Under the pieces are notes generated by a model. It saw only the letters and a list, made by a program, of their open reading frames with translations. It was not told the origin of the DNA and searched no databases. DNA of 64,000 nucleotides from Allobosea lathyri (GTDB lineage Bacteria > Pseudomonadota > Alphaproteobacteria > Rhizobiales > Beijerinckiaceae). The DNA lies in NCBI RefSeq assembly GCF_900108245.1, contig NZ_FNUY01000002.1, positions 602,375 through 666,374 of the forward strand. The letters are read 5' to 3'. Below are positions 1 through 11,210 of the stretch, piece by piece. The translations under genes were made by a program, and so were the position numbers. Each line of letters opens with the position of its first letter. The stretch's first letter is position 1.

Positions 1-840
1 CGGATCGAACTCGGCACGGCCGTCATCCAGATCGGCTATGAAAATCCGTTCCGGCTGGCGGAGGACCTTTCGCTGGTCGACGTGCTCGCGGGCGGGCGGC
101 TCAATGTCGGCATCAGCGCCGGACCGCCGCCTCATGCCAGCCTGCTCGGACAACGCTTCCTCGACGGCGACGGGAGCGGCATCGACTATTCCCACGAGCG
201 CGTCGCGCGGCTGGCCGCCAATCTCGACGGCGCCTATCTGGGGAGCGCCGATACAGTCATCACCTCGGCGGCCGGGCGTCTGCGGCCGCGCCTCCAGCCC
301 TATGCGCCGCGTTTGCGCGAACGCCTCTGGTATGGCGGCGGCTCACTGCGCTCGGCGCGCTGGGCCGGCAGCGCCGGCCTCAACCTGCTGATCGGCAACA
401 TCAATACGGGCGAAGGCACGGATGATTTCCTGACCGCGCAACTGCGCCATCTCGACGCCTATCGCGAGAGCTTTGCCGGTTCGCATGAGCCGCGCATCGC
501 AGTCGGGCGCGTCATCGTCCCGCTCGACAGCGCCGACGCTCAAACCCGCCGGCGCTATCTCGACTATGCCGCCAGCCGCACTGAGCGCACGCTGGCGCCG
601 CAAGGCGAGCGGCGAACCCTGTTCTGCCCGGACATCGTCGGCACAGCCGAGCAGATCCTTGAGAAACTGACCCGGGACCCGGTCCTTGGGCGGGTGCAGG
701 AGTTGCGTCTGGAGCTGCCCTACCAATTCGAAGCCGAGGACTATCAGCAGATCATCGGAGATTTCATTCGGCTGATCGCGCCGGAGTTGGGATGGCGAGC
801 ACGTCCTGTCATCGAAGCTAATCTACGGCTGACCGCCTGA
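1..840 (+). CDS. Luciferase-like (LLM class) flavin-dependent monooxygenase, 5' truncated
   Basis: The frame is open from base 1, so the N-terminus lies outside the window. The visible 279 residues begin RIELGTAVIQIGYENP and contain LSLVDVLAGGRLNVGISAG, the conserved 'dvlSgGRl..GiG.G' strand of bacterial luciferase-like TIM barrels that bind reduced FMN. A later segment (GNINTGEGTDDFLTAQ) matches the family's second half, and the C-terminus (ELRLELPYQFEAEDYQQII) resembles the closing helix region. Such enzymes oxidise small organic substrates with FMNH2 and O2; the substrate cannot be told here. The next gene is convergent. The family call is firm. Confidence 0.85.
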   Translation, partial: RIELGTAVIQIGYENPFRLAEDLSLVDVLAGGRLNVGISAGPPPHASLLGQRFLDGDGSGIDYSHERVARLAANLDGAYLGSADTVITSAAGRLRPRLQPYAPRLRERLWYGGGSLRSARWAGSAGLNLLIGNINTGEGTDDFLTAQLRHLDAYRESFAGSHEPRIAVGRVIVPLDSADAQTRRRYLDYAASRTERTLAPQGERRTLFCPDIVGTAEQILEKLTRDPVLGRVQELRLELPYQFEAEDYQQIIGDFIRLIAPELGWRARPVIEANLRLTA

Positions 841-849
841 ATTGCGCAG

Positions 850-1536
850 TCAAACAGCGCTCGGGGTCCGGTTCAGCGGCCAGCGCCCGAGCTGTTCGTA
901 ACGTGTCTGGCCGCTGAAACTATGGATCAGGACGAAGTCATTCACCGTCCAGCGGATGGGGTGCAGCCCGGTCGCCGCTACGATGCGCCTGTCGTAAAGC
1001 ACGGTGAGATGGGGCGTGAATGTACAGCGTCCTTGAAAACCCCTGGCAAGCATCGCGCGGCGCAGACCGTCATGAAGCGCGCTCAGCGCTGGCATCTCGT
1101 CGCTCGACGACAACACCAAGGGGTACATCCCGGCCTTGGGCGAAAAGCTCATGACTTGATCGAAGCTTACCGCGAAGCCTCCAGCCGATATCGTGTCCGC
1201 CGCCTGAACCATTGTCTTGACGAGCTCGACTGACGGACCCGCGGATGGCTCGCAGCCTTCAAGGGCGATGCCGAGAAGCGAGACATGATAGCGCTCAGGG
1301 GCGATCAATCGCCCGTTCAGGTGAAGGTCCAGGCAAAGTCGGCTGGCGACTTCCTGAATCCGGATGGCACTCTCCTCGTCCGGCAATACGGCGAAGAAAT
1401 AGCGATCGACACGATTCCCAGCGCCGGCCGGAGCATCGGAACGGCCTCTATGGCTGAAGGGCGGCCGAGCCTTCGGCAAGACCACGCCTGCCAGCGGAGC
1501 TCCCTCCTGTGCATCGAACTGGAACGTAAGCTGCAT
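850..1536 (-). CDS. 2'-5' RNA ligase / LigT-type 2H phosphoesterase
   Basis: A 228-residue protein with the two H-x-S/T motifs of the 2H phosphoesterase superfamily: HVSLLG near residue 84 and HLTVLYD near residue 176. The core starts at DRYFFAVLPDEESAIRI, typical of LigT/ThpR proteins that hydrolyse cyclic phosphodiesters of RNA or nucleotides. The first 40 residues (QFDAQEGAPLAG...) are a poorly conserved extension, so a later start is possible. The gene is convergent with the monooxygenase gene and stands alone. The true substrate is not known for most members. Confidence 0.82.
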   Translation of the reverse strand: MQLTFQFDAQEGAPLAGVVLPKARPPFSHRGRSDAPAGAGNRVDRYFFAVLPDEESAIRIQEVASRLCLDLHLNGRLIAPERYHVSLLGIALEGCEPSAGPSVELVKTMVQAADTISAGGFAVSFDQVMSFSPKAGMYPLVLSSSDEMPALSALHDGLRRAMLARGFQGRCTFTPHLTVLYDRRIVAATGLHPIRWTVNDFVLIHSFSGQTRYEQLGRWPLNRTPSAV

Positions 1537-1770
1537 ACGTCTATATAGAACATAGCAAGAACACTCTCAACAGCGAAGAGCGCCAGCCGGCACGTTGGCT
1601 CGAACCTTCACTCACTGCCAGAAAGCGCCCTGGCTCGGAAAGTCCGCTCCCGAAAGCATGTCAGTTTATTCCGATATTCGGTATCTACTCTGAAACCAGC
1701 GCCGATTACCGGTCGAGTATTGACACCACCTCCGCCGCGGCTTTTCATGCTGACAACAGAGGGGGTGTCC

Positions 1771-2193
1771 GTGGCTGTCGTCGAGAGAGTGAAAAGCGGG
1801 AGCAAATTCGAGGAGCTGTACTGCTTCTCGCGGCTCGTGAAGGTCGAGAACTGGATTTACTCGTCGAACACGGCCGGGCGGAATTATCAGACCCGCGAAA
1901 TGCCGGAGGATGTCGCAGCGCAGGCGACCCAGGCGCTCAACAATCTGGAGGGCGCGCTTCGTGCGGTCGGAGCGACCTTGCAGGACACTGTGAGGTTCAC
2001 GGTCTGCGTCGGGCATCCTGACGATCTGGGTGCGGTGCTGGCGACCATCGCCGACCGCATTCGCGGCAGCGATCCCGCCCATACGATCCATATCGGTCCG
2101 CTCCCGCATGCCGAGATGAAGGTCGAACTCGCACTGGTCGCCTATAAGCGCGATCCCGCAACGCCCGACATCGTCACTTCCGTCAAAGTCTGA
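1771..2193 (+). CDS. RidA/YjgF/Rid family imine deaminase-like protein
   Basis: About 140 residues with the Rid fold. The order is FSRLVKVENWIYSSNTAGRN, the helix around QATQALNNLEGALRAVGATLQDTVRFTVCVG, and the C-terminal strand AEMKVELALVAYK. Rid proteins hydrolyse reactive enamines/imines made by amine oxidases or PLP enzymes. Start choice: an ATG lies at 1747, but the purine run AGAGGGGG just upstream favours GTG at 1771 (140 aa against 148). It ends 4 bases before the ATG of a FAD amine oxidase, so the two are probably translated together. The pairing suggests that it clears the imine released by that oxidase. Confidence 0.85.
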   Translation: MAVVERVKSGSKFEELYCFSRLVKVENWIYSSNTAGRNYQTREMPEDVAAQATQALNNLEGALRAVGATLQDTVRFTVCVGHPDDLGAVLATIADRIRGSDPAHTIHIGPLPHAEMKVELALVAYKRDPATPDIVTSVKV

Positions 2194-2197
2194 GCCC

Positions 2198-3367
2198 ATG
2201 GCCGACGTCGTCATCATCGGAGCGGGCATCAGCGGCGCGGCCAGCGCCTATGAGCTGGCCAAGGAGGGCCTCGACGTCGTTCTGGTCGACCGGTTCGGGC
2301 CGGCCGCCATGGCCTCTGGCTGGACGCTGGCAGGCGTGCGCCAATCGGGCCGCCATCCGTCGGAGCTGCCGCTGGCCAAGGCCGCCGTTGAAATCTGGAA
2401 CACGCTCGCCGAGGAACTCGACGGACCGACACATTACCAGCGCGGCGGCAATCTGCGGCTTGCGCGGACCGAGCACGAGATTCCCGTGATCGAGACGCTG
2501 GTGAGAGAGCAGAACGCGGCGGGTCTCGACCTGACGCTGCTCTCCAGCAATGCCGAGATCCGGGCGCTGGCGCCGGCCATTTCCGAGCGCGTGATGGTCG
2601 CGTCCCACTGCCCCACCGATGGCAGCGCCGACCCTGCTTCGACCGTGACGGCCTTCGTCGAGGCGGCCAAGCGGCTGGGCGTCACCACACGGTTCGGCGA
2701 GCGCGTGCTGCGCATCGAGACCAGCGGTGGCCGGGTCAGCGGCGTCGTCACCGACAAGGGCACGATTCCCGCGGCCAGGGTCGTCATCGCCGCCGGCATC
2801 TTCGGCAACGAGCTGCTGACGCCGCTCGGCTACGAGGTGCCGCTGCAGGTGCCGATGGTCACCGTTCTGCGCTCGACGCCCATCGACGCCACGCTGCGGC
2901 AGGTCATCGGCGTCGCCAATGCCGATTGCGCCGGGCGGCAAGAGTATAACGGGCGTTTTCGCGTCACCAGCGGCCTGCAGGATTGGCACGGGGTAATGAA
3001 GGAGAGCGAGACGGAGGCCGGGATCCGGCCAAAAGTCCTGCCGACCGGCCAGAGCATGGCCGAGGTCGTCAAGCTGTTTGGCGAGGTGGTGCCCGCCTTT
3101 GCCGGCGCGCAGGTCGAGGAGTTCTGGGCGGGCTTGCTCGACATGACGCCCGACGCGCTGCCGGTGCTAGACAACACGCTGGAGACCGAGGGCCTCGTCG
3201 TGGCGATGGGCTTTTCGGGGCACGGCTTTTGCCTCGGCCCGATCACGGGCAGGATCATCTGCGATCTGGTCCAAGGCCGGCCGTCGCGCATGCCGATCGA
3301 GCCGTTCGGCATTCGCCGCTTCTCGGCGCTGCGCAACATGCCGGAGCCCGCGACGCTGCACGGATAG
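2198..3367 (+). CDS. FAD-dependent amine/amino acid oxidoreductase (DAO family)
   Basis: A 389-residue DAO-fold flavoprotein. The Rossmann FAD motif is at residues 4-30 (VVIIGAGISGAASAYEL, then the acidic end of strand 2 at LVDRFGPA). A conserved SGWTLAGVRQSGRH stretch follows, and the C-terminal FAD-closing segment is VVAMGFSGHGFCLGPITGRII. The family includes glycine, sarcosine, D-amino acid and opine oxidases, which make an imine plus H2O2 or pass electrons on. It is preceded by a RidA gene and followed by a Dpp-type ABC operon, so it probably oxidises an imported amino compound. It is a close paralog of the gene at 9983-11131. Confidence 0.9.
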   Translation: MADVVIIGAGISGAASAYELAKEGLDVVLVDRFGPAAMASGWTLAGVRQSGRHPSELPLAKAAVEIWNTLAEELDGPTHYQRGGNLRLARTEHEIPVIETLVREQNAAGLDLTLLSSNAEIRALAPAISERVMVASHCPTDGSADPASTVTAFVEAAKRLGVTTRFGERVLRIETSGGRVSGVVTDKGTIPAARVVIAAGIFGNELLTPLGYEVPLQVPMVTVLRSTPIDATLRQVIGVANADCAGRQEYNGRFRVTSGLQDWHGVMKESETEAGIRPKVLPTGQSMAEVVKLFGEVVPAFAGAQVEEFWAGLLDMTPDALPVLDNTLETEGLVVAMGFSGHGFCLGPITGRIICDLVQGRPSRMPIEPFGIRRFSALRNMPEPATLHG

Positions 3368-3417
3368 GACGCGTATCGACCACGACGCTTCGCCTTCAAC
3401 AATAACAGGGGAATGGC

Positions 3418-4989
3418 ATGGCTTTCAGGACAAGAACTCTCAAGTCGACCGCACTTGCCACGACGGCACTCGCCACAACTGCTTTCGGCTTCCTGCTCGC
3501 AGCTGGCGCCCAGGCGCAAACGTTGCGTGTCGCGGTACCCGGCAACGACATGGCGAGCCTGGATCCTTATCGCGCCACGGCGACACTCGATGTGAACGTC
3601 GTGAACTGGGTGTTCAACGGCCTCGTGCGCATCAAGCCGGGGCAGATCAACCCGGAGCTGATCGAGCCCGATATCGCAGAAAGCTGGACCTCGACACCGG
3701 ACAAGAAGGAGTGGACCTTCAAGCTGCGCGACAATGTGCAGTGTCAGGGCGATTATGGCGCGCTGACCGCCGAGGACGTCGTCTTCTCGCTCAAGCGCGC
3801 CTCCGCCAAGGAAACCTCGAGCTTCTTTGCGGATTATCAGGCGCTCCAGTCGATCGAGGCGCCTGACGCCAAGACGGTCAAGATCACGCTGAAGGAGCCG
3901 GTCCCGAGCCTGCTGGGATTGCTCGTTCCCTATCATGGCGGCAACATCGTCTGCCGCAAGGCGGTCGAGAAGCTCGGTGACGAGTTCGCCCGGACGCCGA
4001 TCGGAACCGGCCCGTTCCAGGTCGTCGAGTACCAGCCGCAGCAATATGTGAAGCTCCGGGCCAACGCGAAATACTTCCGTGGCGCGCCGCAGATCAAGGA
4101 AATCCTCTTCCGCTACATGGCCTCGGATTCAAGTCGCGACCTCGCTTTCCAGTCGGGCGAGATCGATCTGGTGAACGGCAAGTTCGAGGATAGCTGGATC
4201 AAGCGGATGAGCCAGCTGCCGGAGACGACCGTCGACGTCATCGGCCCCACCGAGATCCACAGCATCTATCTCAACACCTCGCAGAAGCCGCTGGACGACA
4301 TCCGCGTGCGCCAGGCGATCGCCCATGCCGTCAGCCGCGATGCGCTGGTCAAGTTCCGCGGAACGATGCTGTCCAAGGCCGCCGATTCTGTGGTGCCCAA
4401 CGGCTATCTCGGCCATGTCCCGGTGCCGCTGCCGCAATACAACCCCGCAGAGGCCAAGCGGCTTCTGGCAGAGGCGGGCTTTGCCAACGGCCTGAACATC
4501 AAGTCGATCCAGACCACGCTGCCGGCGATGCTGACGACGATGCAGGTGGTGCAGTCGCAGTTGAAGGCCTCGGGCATCAATCTGGACCTTGCGCTCGTCG
4601 ACCACCCGACCTTCCATGCCCAGATCCGGCAGGACCTGTCGCAGGTCGTCTATTACGGCGCGGCGCGCTTCCCCGTGGCCGATACGTTCCTGACGCAGTT
4701 CTTCGATTCCGCCAGCAGCATCGGCAAGCCGACGGCAGTGACGAACTTCGCCCATTGCGATGCCGCCGATGCCGAGATCAAGGCCGCACGCACGGAGCCC
4801 GACATCGAGAAGCAGAAGGCGCTCTGGGCTACCGCGCAGAAGAAGATCGTCGACGCGGTCTGCGCCGTGCCGATGTATGAGATGGGCCAGCCCTGGGCAT
4901 GGAAGAACAAGCTCACCTTCGGCTACAAGGTCGTCGGTTCGCTCGGCCTTTCGCCGCCCATCGACGAGACCACTCGACTGGCCAACTGA
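3418..4989 (+). CDS. ABC transporter substrate-binding protein, peptide/opine type (SBP_bac_5)
   Basis: A 523-residue periplasmic binding protein. It has a Sec signal peptide (residues 1 to about 34: basic start, Ala/Thr/Leu core, cleavage near AGAQAQ-T). The mature protein opens with LRVAVPGNDMASLDPYRA and has the family segments LIEPDIAESW and WTFKLRDNVQ, then PIGTGPFQVVEY. Length and layout fit the DppA/OppA family (PF00496). The start at 3418 follows an AACAGGGGA ribosome site. It is the first gene of a four-gene transporter operon with two permeases and a fused double ATPase. The ligand is unknown; the RidA/amine oxidase neighbours suggest a peptide, opine or modified amino acid. Confidence 0.93.
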   Translation: MAFRTRTLKSTALATTALATTAFGFLLAAGAQAQTLRVAVPGNDMASLDPYRATATLDVNVVNWVFNGLVRIKPGQINPELIEPDIAESWTSTPDKKEWTFKLRDNVQCQGDYGALTAEDVVFSLKRASAKETSSFFADYQALQSIEAPDAKTVKITLKEPVPSLLGLLVPYHGGNIVCRKAVEKLGDEFARTPIGTGPFQVVEYQPQQYVKLRANAKYFRGAPQIKEILFRYMASDSSRDLAFQSGEIDLVNGKFEDSWIKRMSQLPETTVDVIGPTEIHSIYLNTSQKPLDDIRVRQAIAHAVSRDALVKFRGTMLSKAADSVVPNGYLGHVPVPLPQYNPAEAKRLLAEAGFANGLNIKSIQTTLPAMLTTMQVVQSQLKASGINLDLALVDHPTFHAQIRQDLSQVVYYGAARFPVADTFLTQFFDSASSIGKPTAVTNFAHCDAADAEIKAARTEPDIEKQKALWATAQKKIVDAVCAVPMYEMGQPWAWKNKLTFGYKVVGSLGLSPPIDETTRLAN

Positions 4990-4993
4990 GCCA

Positions 4994-5935
4994 ATGGCGG
5001 GTTTCGTCTTCCGGCGCCTGGGTTTTGCGGTCGTCACGCTGTTTGCCGTCCTGACGCTGGTGTTCTTCGTCGTCCGGATTTTGCCGGGCGACCCCGCCAT
5101 GGTCATCCTCGGCGACCAGGCGAGCGCGGCAACGATCGCCGCGCTGCGCACGAGGCTCGGGCTCGACCTGCCGGTGACCACGCAATATGCGCGCTTCATC
5201 CTCGGCGCGCTCGGCGGCGACTGGGGCACGTCCATGGTCACGCGGCGTCCGGTGATGCAGGAGGTGCTGAACGTCCTGCCCCACACGCTCGAACTGACTG
5301 CGGTCGCGCTGGTCCTGGGCATCGCGATCGGTGTGCCGGCGGGCGTCTGGGCCGCCGTCAACCGCAACCGCATCCCCGACTATGTCACGCGCATCGTGTC
5401 GCTCGTCGGACTGTCGGCGCCGGCCTTCGTCTCCGGCATCGTGCTTCTCCTGGTCTTCGCGATCGCGCTGAGCTGGTTTCCGGTGATCAGCGGCGGCCAG
5501 GCGACGACATTCACCGGGCGCCTGCGCGAGCTTGCGCTGCCGGCCACCAACCTCGCGCTGATCATGGCGGCCTACGTGACCCGCGTGACGCGCTCGGCCA
5601 TGCTCGAGGTGCTGAGCCAGGACTATGTCCGCACCGCCCGCGCCAAGGGCGTTCCGGCGCGCGTCGTCGTCTGGCGCCATGCTTTACGCAACTGCCTCAT
5701 TCCCGTCGTGACGGTGATCGGGCTCTATCTCGGCATCCTCATCGGCAATTCGGTGCTGACCGAGATCGTCTTCAACCGGCCTGGCCTCGGCAAGCTCATC
5801 GTCGGCGCGCTCGCGCAGCGCGACTATACGATGCTGCAGGGCATGATGGTGATCTACACGCTGATCGTCGTGCTGGTGAACCTCGCCACCGACCTCGTCT
5901 ACGGCCTCGTCGATCCGCGGGTACAGTTCAAATGA
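4994..5935 (+). CDS. ABC transporter permease, DppB type
   Basis: A 313-residue inner-membrane permease starting at ATG 4994, four bases after the binding-protein gene. An upstream in-frame extension to 4760 would overlap that gene and is rejected. The N-terminus AGFVFRRLGFAVVTLFAVLTLVFFVVRILPGDPA is the classic first helix of DppB-type permeases. The cytoplasmic EAA loop is RTARAKGVPARVVVWRHALRN near residue 215, and about six membrane helices are visible. It overlaps the next permease by ATGA, which indicates coupled translation. Confidence 0.93.
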   Translation: MAGFVFRRLGFAVVTLFAVLTLVFFVVRILPGDPAMVILGDQASAATIAALRTRLGLDLPVTTQYARFILGALGGDWGTSMVTRRPVMQEVLNVLPHTLELTAVALVLGIAIGVPAGVWAAVNRNRIPDYVTRIVSLVGLSAPAFVSGIVLLLVFAIALSWFPVISGGQATTFTGRLRELALPATNLALIMAAYVTRVTRSAMLEVLSQDYVRTARAKGVPARVVVWRHALRNCLIPVVTVIGLYLGILIGNSVLTEIVFNRPGLGKLIVGALAQRDYTMLQGMMVIYTLIVVLVNLATDLVYGLVDPRVQFK

Positions 5936-6833
5936 GCGAAGACACAGGCGCTGCCATCCCGCAACGGCCCTCCGAGCTCACCTCATTGTTGCGGCTGTCG
6001 GGCCAGGCGCTGCGCCGCGCCTTCGCCAGCAATCTCACGACATGGATCGGGACGGCGTTCTTCGGGACCATCGTGCTGCTTGCGCTGCTCGCGCCGCTGA
6101 TCGTCCCGTTCGATCCGATCGAACAGGACATCGTCTCGCGCCTGCAACCGCCCGATATGGAGCACTGGCTCGGCACCGATTATTACGGCCGCGACACGCT
6201 GTCCCGGCTCCTCGTCGGCGCGCGCTATTCGCTGGTCATCGGATTGACCTCGATCGTGCTGGCCGTCGTCATCGGCACGCTGATCGGTCTCTTTGCCGGC
6301 TATTTCGGCGGGCGGCTCGACATCGTCGTGATGCAGGCGATGGATGTGGTCCTCGCCTTTCCGGCGCTGATCCTTGGCCTGATCCTCGTCGCCATGCTCG
6401 GCGCGACAGTGACAAACATCGTCATCGCCATCGCCTTCACGGCGATTCCACCTTTCGCGCGGATCGCACGGGCGCCGGTCATTGCGCTGCGCGAGCGCGA
6501 ATTCGTCCAGGCCGAGCGGGCGCTCGGCTTCTCCGACATGCGCATCATGTTCCGGCATGTCCTGCCCAACATCCTGCCCGACATCCTGGTGATGGCGTCG
6601 CTCTGGATGGCCACCGCAGTGCGCACCGAGGCCTCGCTCGCCTTCATCGGGCTCGGCATCGCGCCGCCGACGCCGACCTGGGGCGGCATGGTGCGCGAAG
6701 GGTTCGAGAACATCCTCGACAGCTATTCGCTCGCGCTGTTCCCGAGCCTTGCCGTCCTCGTGCTCGTTCTGTCGCTCAACCTGATCGGCGATGGGCTGCG
6801 TGACGCCATCGATCCCAAGCTGAAGGTCGAAGC

Positions 6834-6837
<4 letters not shown>
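5932..6837 (+). CDS. ABC transporter permease, DppC type
   Basis: A 301-residue permease with the DppC N-terminal signature (IEQDIVSRLQPPDMEHWLGTDYYGRDTLSRLLVGARYSL, OppC_N type). The EAA loop is EFVQAERALGFSDMRIMFRHVLPN near residue 190, and the C-terminal helices include TPTWGGMV. It pairs with the DppB-type permease to form the membrane channel. Its stop overlaps the GTG start of the ATPase gene (GTGA), so the operon is tightly coupled. Confidence 0.93.
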
Positions 6838-8621
<1,784 letters not shown>

Positions 8622-8628
8622 TCGGGTG

Positions 8629-8929
8629 CCCTCTCCTCAGCCCTCATCCTGAGAGCCTGGCCAAGAATGTCGTAAGCAATTTCAGTCGGTTGGCATTTCG
8701 CATCGAAAGGCGCCGTCATCCCGGGCGACCGCAGGGAGACCCGGGATCCATTCCGGAGCGCTTACCGGTGGGGTTCCGGAATGGATCCCGGATCTCCGCT
8801 TCGCTGCGTCCGGGATGACGGCGCGTTTTTCGCTGATGTTCAAGTCTTTGAAAACAGGGATAGCATTATCGGCCAGGCTCTGAGGAGCGTCAAAGGCGCG
8901 GCTCCTCAGGATGAGGGCTGAGGAGAGGG
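8629..8929. repeat. Nested palindromic intergenic element
   Basis: The gap between two convergent genes (8622-8954) is almost filled by inverted repeats. An inner palindrome at 8711-8823 pairs CGCCGTCATCCCGGG with the reverse complement near CCGGGATGACGGCG. It also has secondary pairing between GGGATCCATTCCGGA and TCCGGAATGGATCCC. An outer pair lies at 8629-8663 and 8871-8929 (CCTCTCCTCAGCCCTCATCCTGAG type). The outer right arm carries an extra small hairpin that the left arm lacks. Such elements are common between convergent genes in Hyphomicrobiales; this one may act as a bidirectional terminator or mRNA stabiliser. Confidence 0.85.
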
Positions 8930-8954
8930 TAGAGGAAGTTGTTGCCCCTTAAAA

Positions 8955-9959
8955 TCAGGGCGTCTCCCAGCGTCCGCTGGTCTCCGAGCGCAGCAATGCG
9001 TCGATGATGCGCATGTTCTTCACCGCATCCGCGACGGGGTAGTCGAAGGGCTTGTCCTGCCGGATCGCCTCCGAGAAGGCATCGACCTGCAGCGTGTATT
9101 GATCGCAAGGGTCAAAGCGCTCGCTCACGGCGCCGCCGGCATAGAGATCGCGTGCGTCGTCGATGACGATCTCGGTGGGCTTGGCCGGGTCGGCATTGAA
9201 CGGCACCTTGACCTGAACCCTGCCCTTCGTGCCGAGAATCTCGACCTCCTGCCGCGCCGTGAGCTGGGTCGCGCAGGAAAAGACGAGCTGTCGCCCGTCG
9301 GGAAATTCGATCAGCCCGCTGGTCAGGCGATCGACCTTCATGACCGGATCGCGCTGAACCGAAGCCATGACGCGCAGCGGCTCGGCACCGAACAGGAAGC
9401 GCGCTGTGGCAATCGCATAGCAGCCGATATCGTAGAGGCCGCCGCCGCCGATCTCGGCCTGATTGCGGATATTAGCGGGATCGGCATTGCTATAGGCGAA
9501 GATGGTCCGGATCAGGCGCGCCTCGCCGATCTTGCCCTCGGCGACAAGTGATCTGGCGCGCAGCCACTGCGGATGATGGCGGACCATGAAGGCCTCGGCG
9601 ACCCGTTTGCCCGTGCGCTTCTCGGCATCGACGAGTTGCTGCGCTTCATCGGCCGTGAGCGCGACCGGCTTCTCGCAGAGCACGTGCTTGCCCGCCTCCA
9701 TGGCCTTGATGCTCCAGGGCACATGCAGATGGTTGGGCAACGGGTTGTAGATGGCCTCGACAGCCGGATCGGCCAGCAGGGACTCGTAGCTGTCATAAGC
9801 GGTGGGGATGCCGAGCTTTGCAGCCGCCTCGCGGCCCCGCACGCCGTCGCGCGAGCCCAGGGCGACGACAGTCGTTGCCCGCCCCTTCTGCATCGCAGGA
9901 ATGACCTTCTCCAGGCCGATCCTGGCCGTGCTGAGGATGCCCCAACGTACCGATTCCAT
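8955..9959 (-). CDS. Gfo/Idh/MocA family NAD(P)-dependent oxidoreductase
   Basis: A 334-residue dehydrogenase. The N-terminal Rossmann domain begins VRWGILSTARIGLEKVIPAM, and EKPVALTADEAQQLVDA near residue 95 is the family's EKP signature. The C-terminal half is the alpha/beta domain (RNQAEIGGGGLYDIGCYAIATARFLFG, with the GG..DxG.h motif that positions the substrate). The start is ATG 9959; an extension to 10220 runs through the neighbouring gene and is rejected. It sits 23 bases downstream of a FAD oxidase gene on the same strand, so it is probably the second gene of that operon. The substrate is likely a sugar, polyol or related imino compound. Confidence 0.9.
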   Translation of the reverse strand: MESVRWGILSTARIGLEKVIPAMQKGRATTVVALGSRDGVRGREAAAKLGIPTAYDSYESLLADPAVEAIYNPLPNHLHVPWSIKAMEAGKHVLCEKPVALTADEAQQLVDAEKRTGKRVAEAFMVRHHPQWLRARSLVAEGKIGEARLIRTIFAYSNADPANIRNQAEIGGGGLYDIGCYAIATARFLFGAEPLRVMASVQRDPVMKVDRLTSGLIEFPDGRQLVFSCATQLTARQEVEILGTKGRVQVKVPFNADPAKPTEIVIDDARDLYAGGAVSERFDPCDQYTLQVDAFSEAIRQDKPFDYPVADAVKNMRIIDALLRSETSGRWETP

Positions 9960-9982
9960 CGCTCGTCCTCCCAATCTGTTTC

Positions 9983-11131
9983 TCAGCCGTGCAATTCGAC
10001 GACCGTGTTTGGCGACATCCCGGCAAAGCGTGCGAGCCTGAACGGCTCGATCGGCAATGGCGAAGCCTGCCCAAGGGCAAGTGCGCTCAGGATCTGGCCG
10101 GTGACAGGGCCCAGGCAAAAGCCGTGACCGGAGAAGCCCATGGCCACGACGAGACCACGCGGTGAATCGAAGGCCTCGATCACCGGAATCGCATCCGGCG
10201 TCTGGTCGATCAGGCCGCACCAGGTCTCCGCGATCCTGAGATCGGCGAAGGCAGGCAGCAGCCCAACGAAACGCGTGAGCAGATCGCGGATGCTGGCCGC
10301 CGCAGGACGAACGGATGGCAGCGGGTCCTCGGTCATGGCGCCGTCCCAGACTTCATGACCCCCGCCGAAGCGGATCTGGCCATGCGCCTCCTGTCGCGCA
10401 GTCGTGTCGCCATTGGCAACGCCAACAACCGGAACGAATTGCGGCGGGATGGCGACCGAGCGGATCATCGTGGCGCTCATCGTCTCGAACGGCACATGCA
10501 GACCCAGCGGGTCGAGCAATTCGTTGCCGAAGACGCCCGCGGCGACCACAACGCTTCCTGCCGGGATGCGGCCCTTGTCGGTGACAACCCCTGCGATGGC
10601 GCCATCGACGACTTCGAGCGACAGCACGCGTTCGCCAAAACGCGTCGCGACACCCAGACGCTCGGCGGCGACGATATAGGCTGCCACGGTCGCCGTCGGG
10701 TCGGCATGCCCGTCAGTGGCGCAAAAGGACCCGCAGACCACGTCGCGAGAAACGAGAGGAGCGATGCGCTGGATCTCTGCGCTTTCGATCAGGGAGATAT
10801 CGAAGCCGTCGGCACGTTGAGCCGCGACCAGGCGGCGGATCGTCGCCGCTTCGGCCTCGTTGCGCGCGCAGCGCAGATTGCCGCCGCGGCGGTAATGCGT
10901 GGGAGCGCCCAGGCGCTGGTCGAGATCAGTCCAGCGGGCGACGGCAGCCTTTGCCAGCGGCCACTCGGCAATGTGGCGGCCGGATTGACGCACGCCTGCC
11001 AGCGTCCAGCCCGATGCCATCGCGGCAGGTGCGTATCTGTCGATCAGGACGACATCGGCTCCTGCGACGGCCAGCTCATAGGCCGTGGCCGCGCCACTGA
11101 TCCCGGCGCCGATGACGACGACATCCGCCAT
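9983..11131 (-). CDS. FAD-dependent amine/amino acid oxidoreductase (DAO family), paralog
   Basis: A 382-residue flavoprotein starting at ATG 11131, preceded by GGGAG. Residues 1-30 hold the FAD motif (ADVVVIGAGISGAATAYEL, then VVLIDRYAPAAMASGW). The C-terminus has VVAMGFSGHGFCLGPVTGQIL. It matches the protein of 2198-3367 almost motif for motif, which points to duplication with divergence of substrate. It is transcribed divergently from an IclR regulator, with a candidate operator in the gap. It is followed by the Gfo/Idh/MocA gene. Probably a catabolic oxidase induced through that regulator. Confidence 0.9.
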   Translation of the reverse strand: MADVVVIGAGISGAATAYELAVAGADVVLIDRYAPAAMASGWTLAGVRQSGRHIAEWPLAKAAVARWTDLDQRLGAPTHYRRGGNLRCARNEAEAATIRRLVAAQRADGFDISLIESAEIQRIAPLVSRDVVCGSFCATDGHADPTATVAAYIVAAERLGVATRFGERVLSLEVVDGAIAGVVTDKGRIPAGSVVVAAGVFGNELLDPLGLHVPFETMSATMIRSVAIPPQFVPVVGVANGDTTARQEAHGQIRFGGGHEVWDGAMTEDPLPSVRPAAASIRDLLTRFVGLLPAFADLRIAETWCGLIDQTPDAIPVIEAFDSPRGLVVAMGFSGHGFCLGPVTGQILSALALGQASPLPIEPFRLARFAGMSPNTVVELHG

Positions 11132-11210
11132 GCGATACACTCCCGCTGCATTGCGCGGTCCTGTGGCCGCCTCGACAGATTGAAGTATCCAGGTCTCAAG
11201 CGTCAATCGG

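Noticed and set aside
2830..4044. 404-residue minus-strand frame
   Set aside because: It lies opposite the clear FAD oxidase and binding-protein genes, is rich in Arg and shows no domain; a shadow caused by high GC.
8955..10220. Extended start for the Gfo/Idh/MocA gene
   Set aside because: The extra 87 residues are out-of-frame translation of the neighbouring FAD oxidase gene; ATG 9959 starts the Rossmann motif at the right distance.
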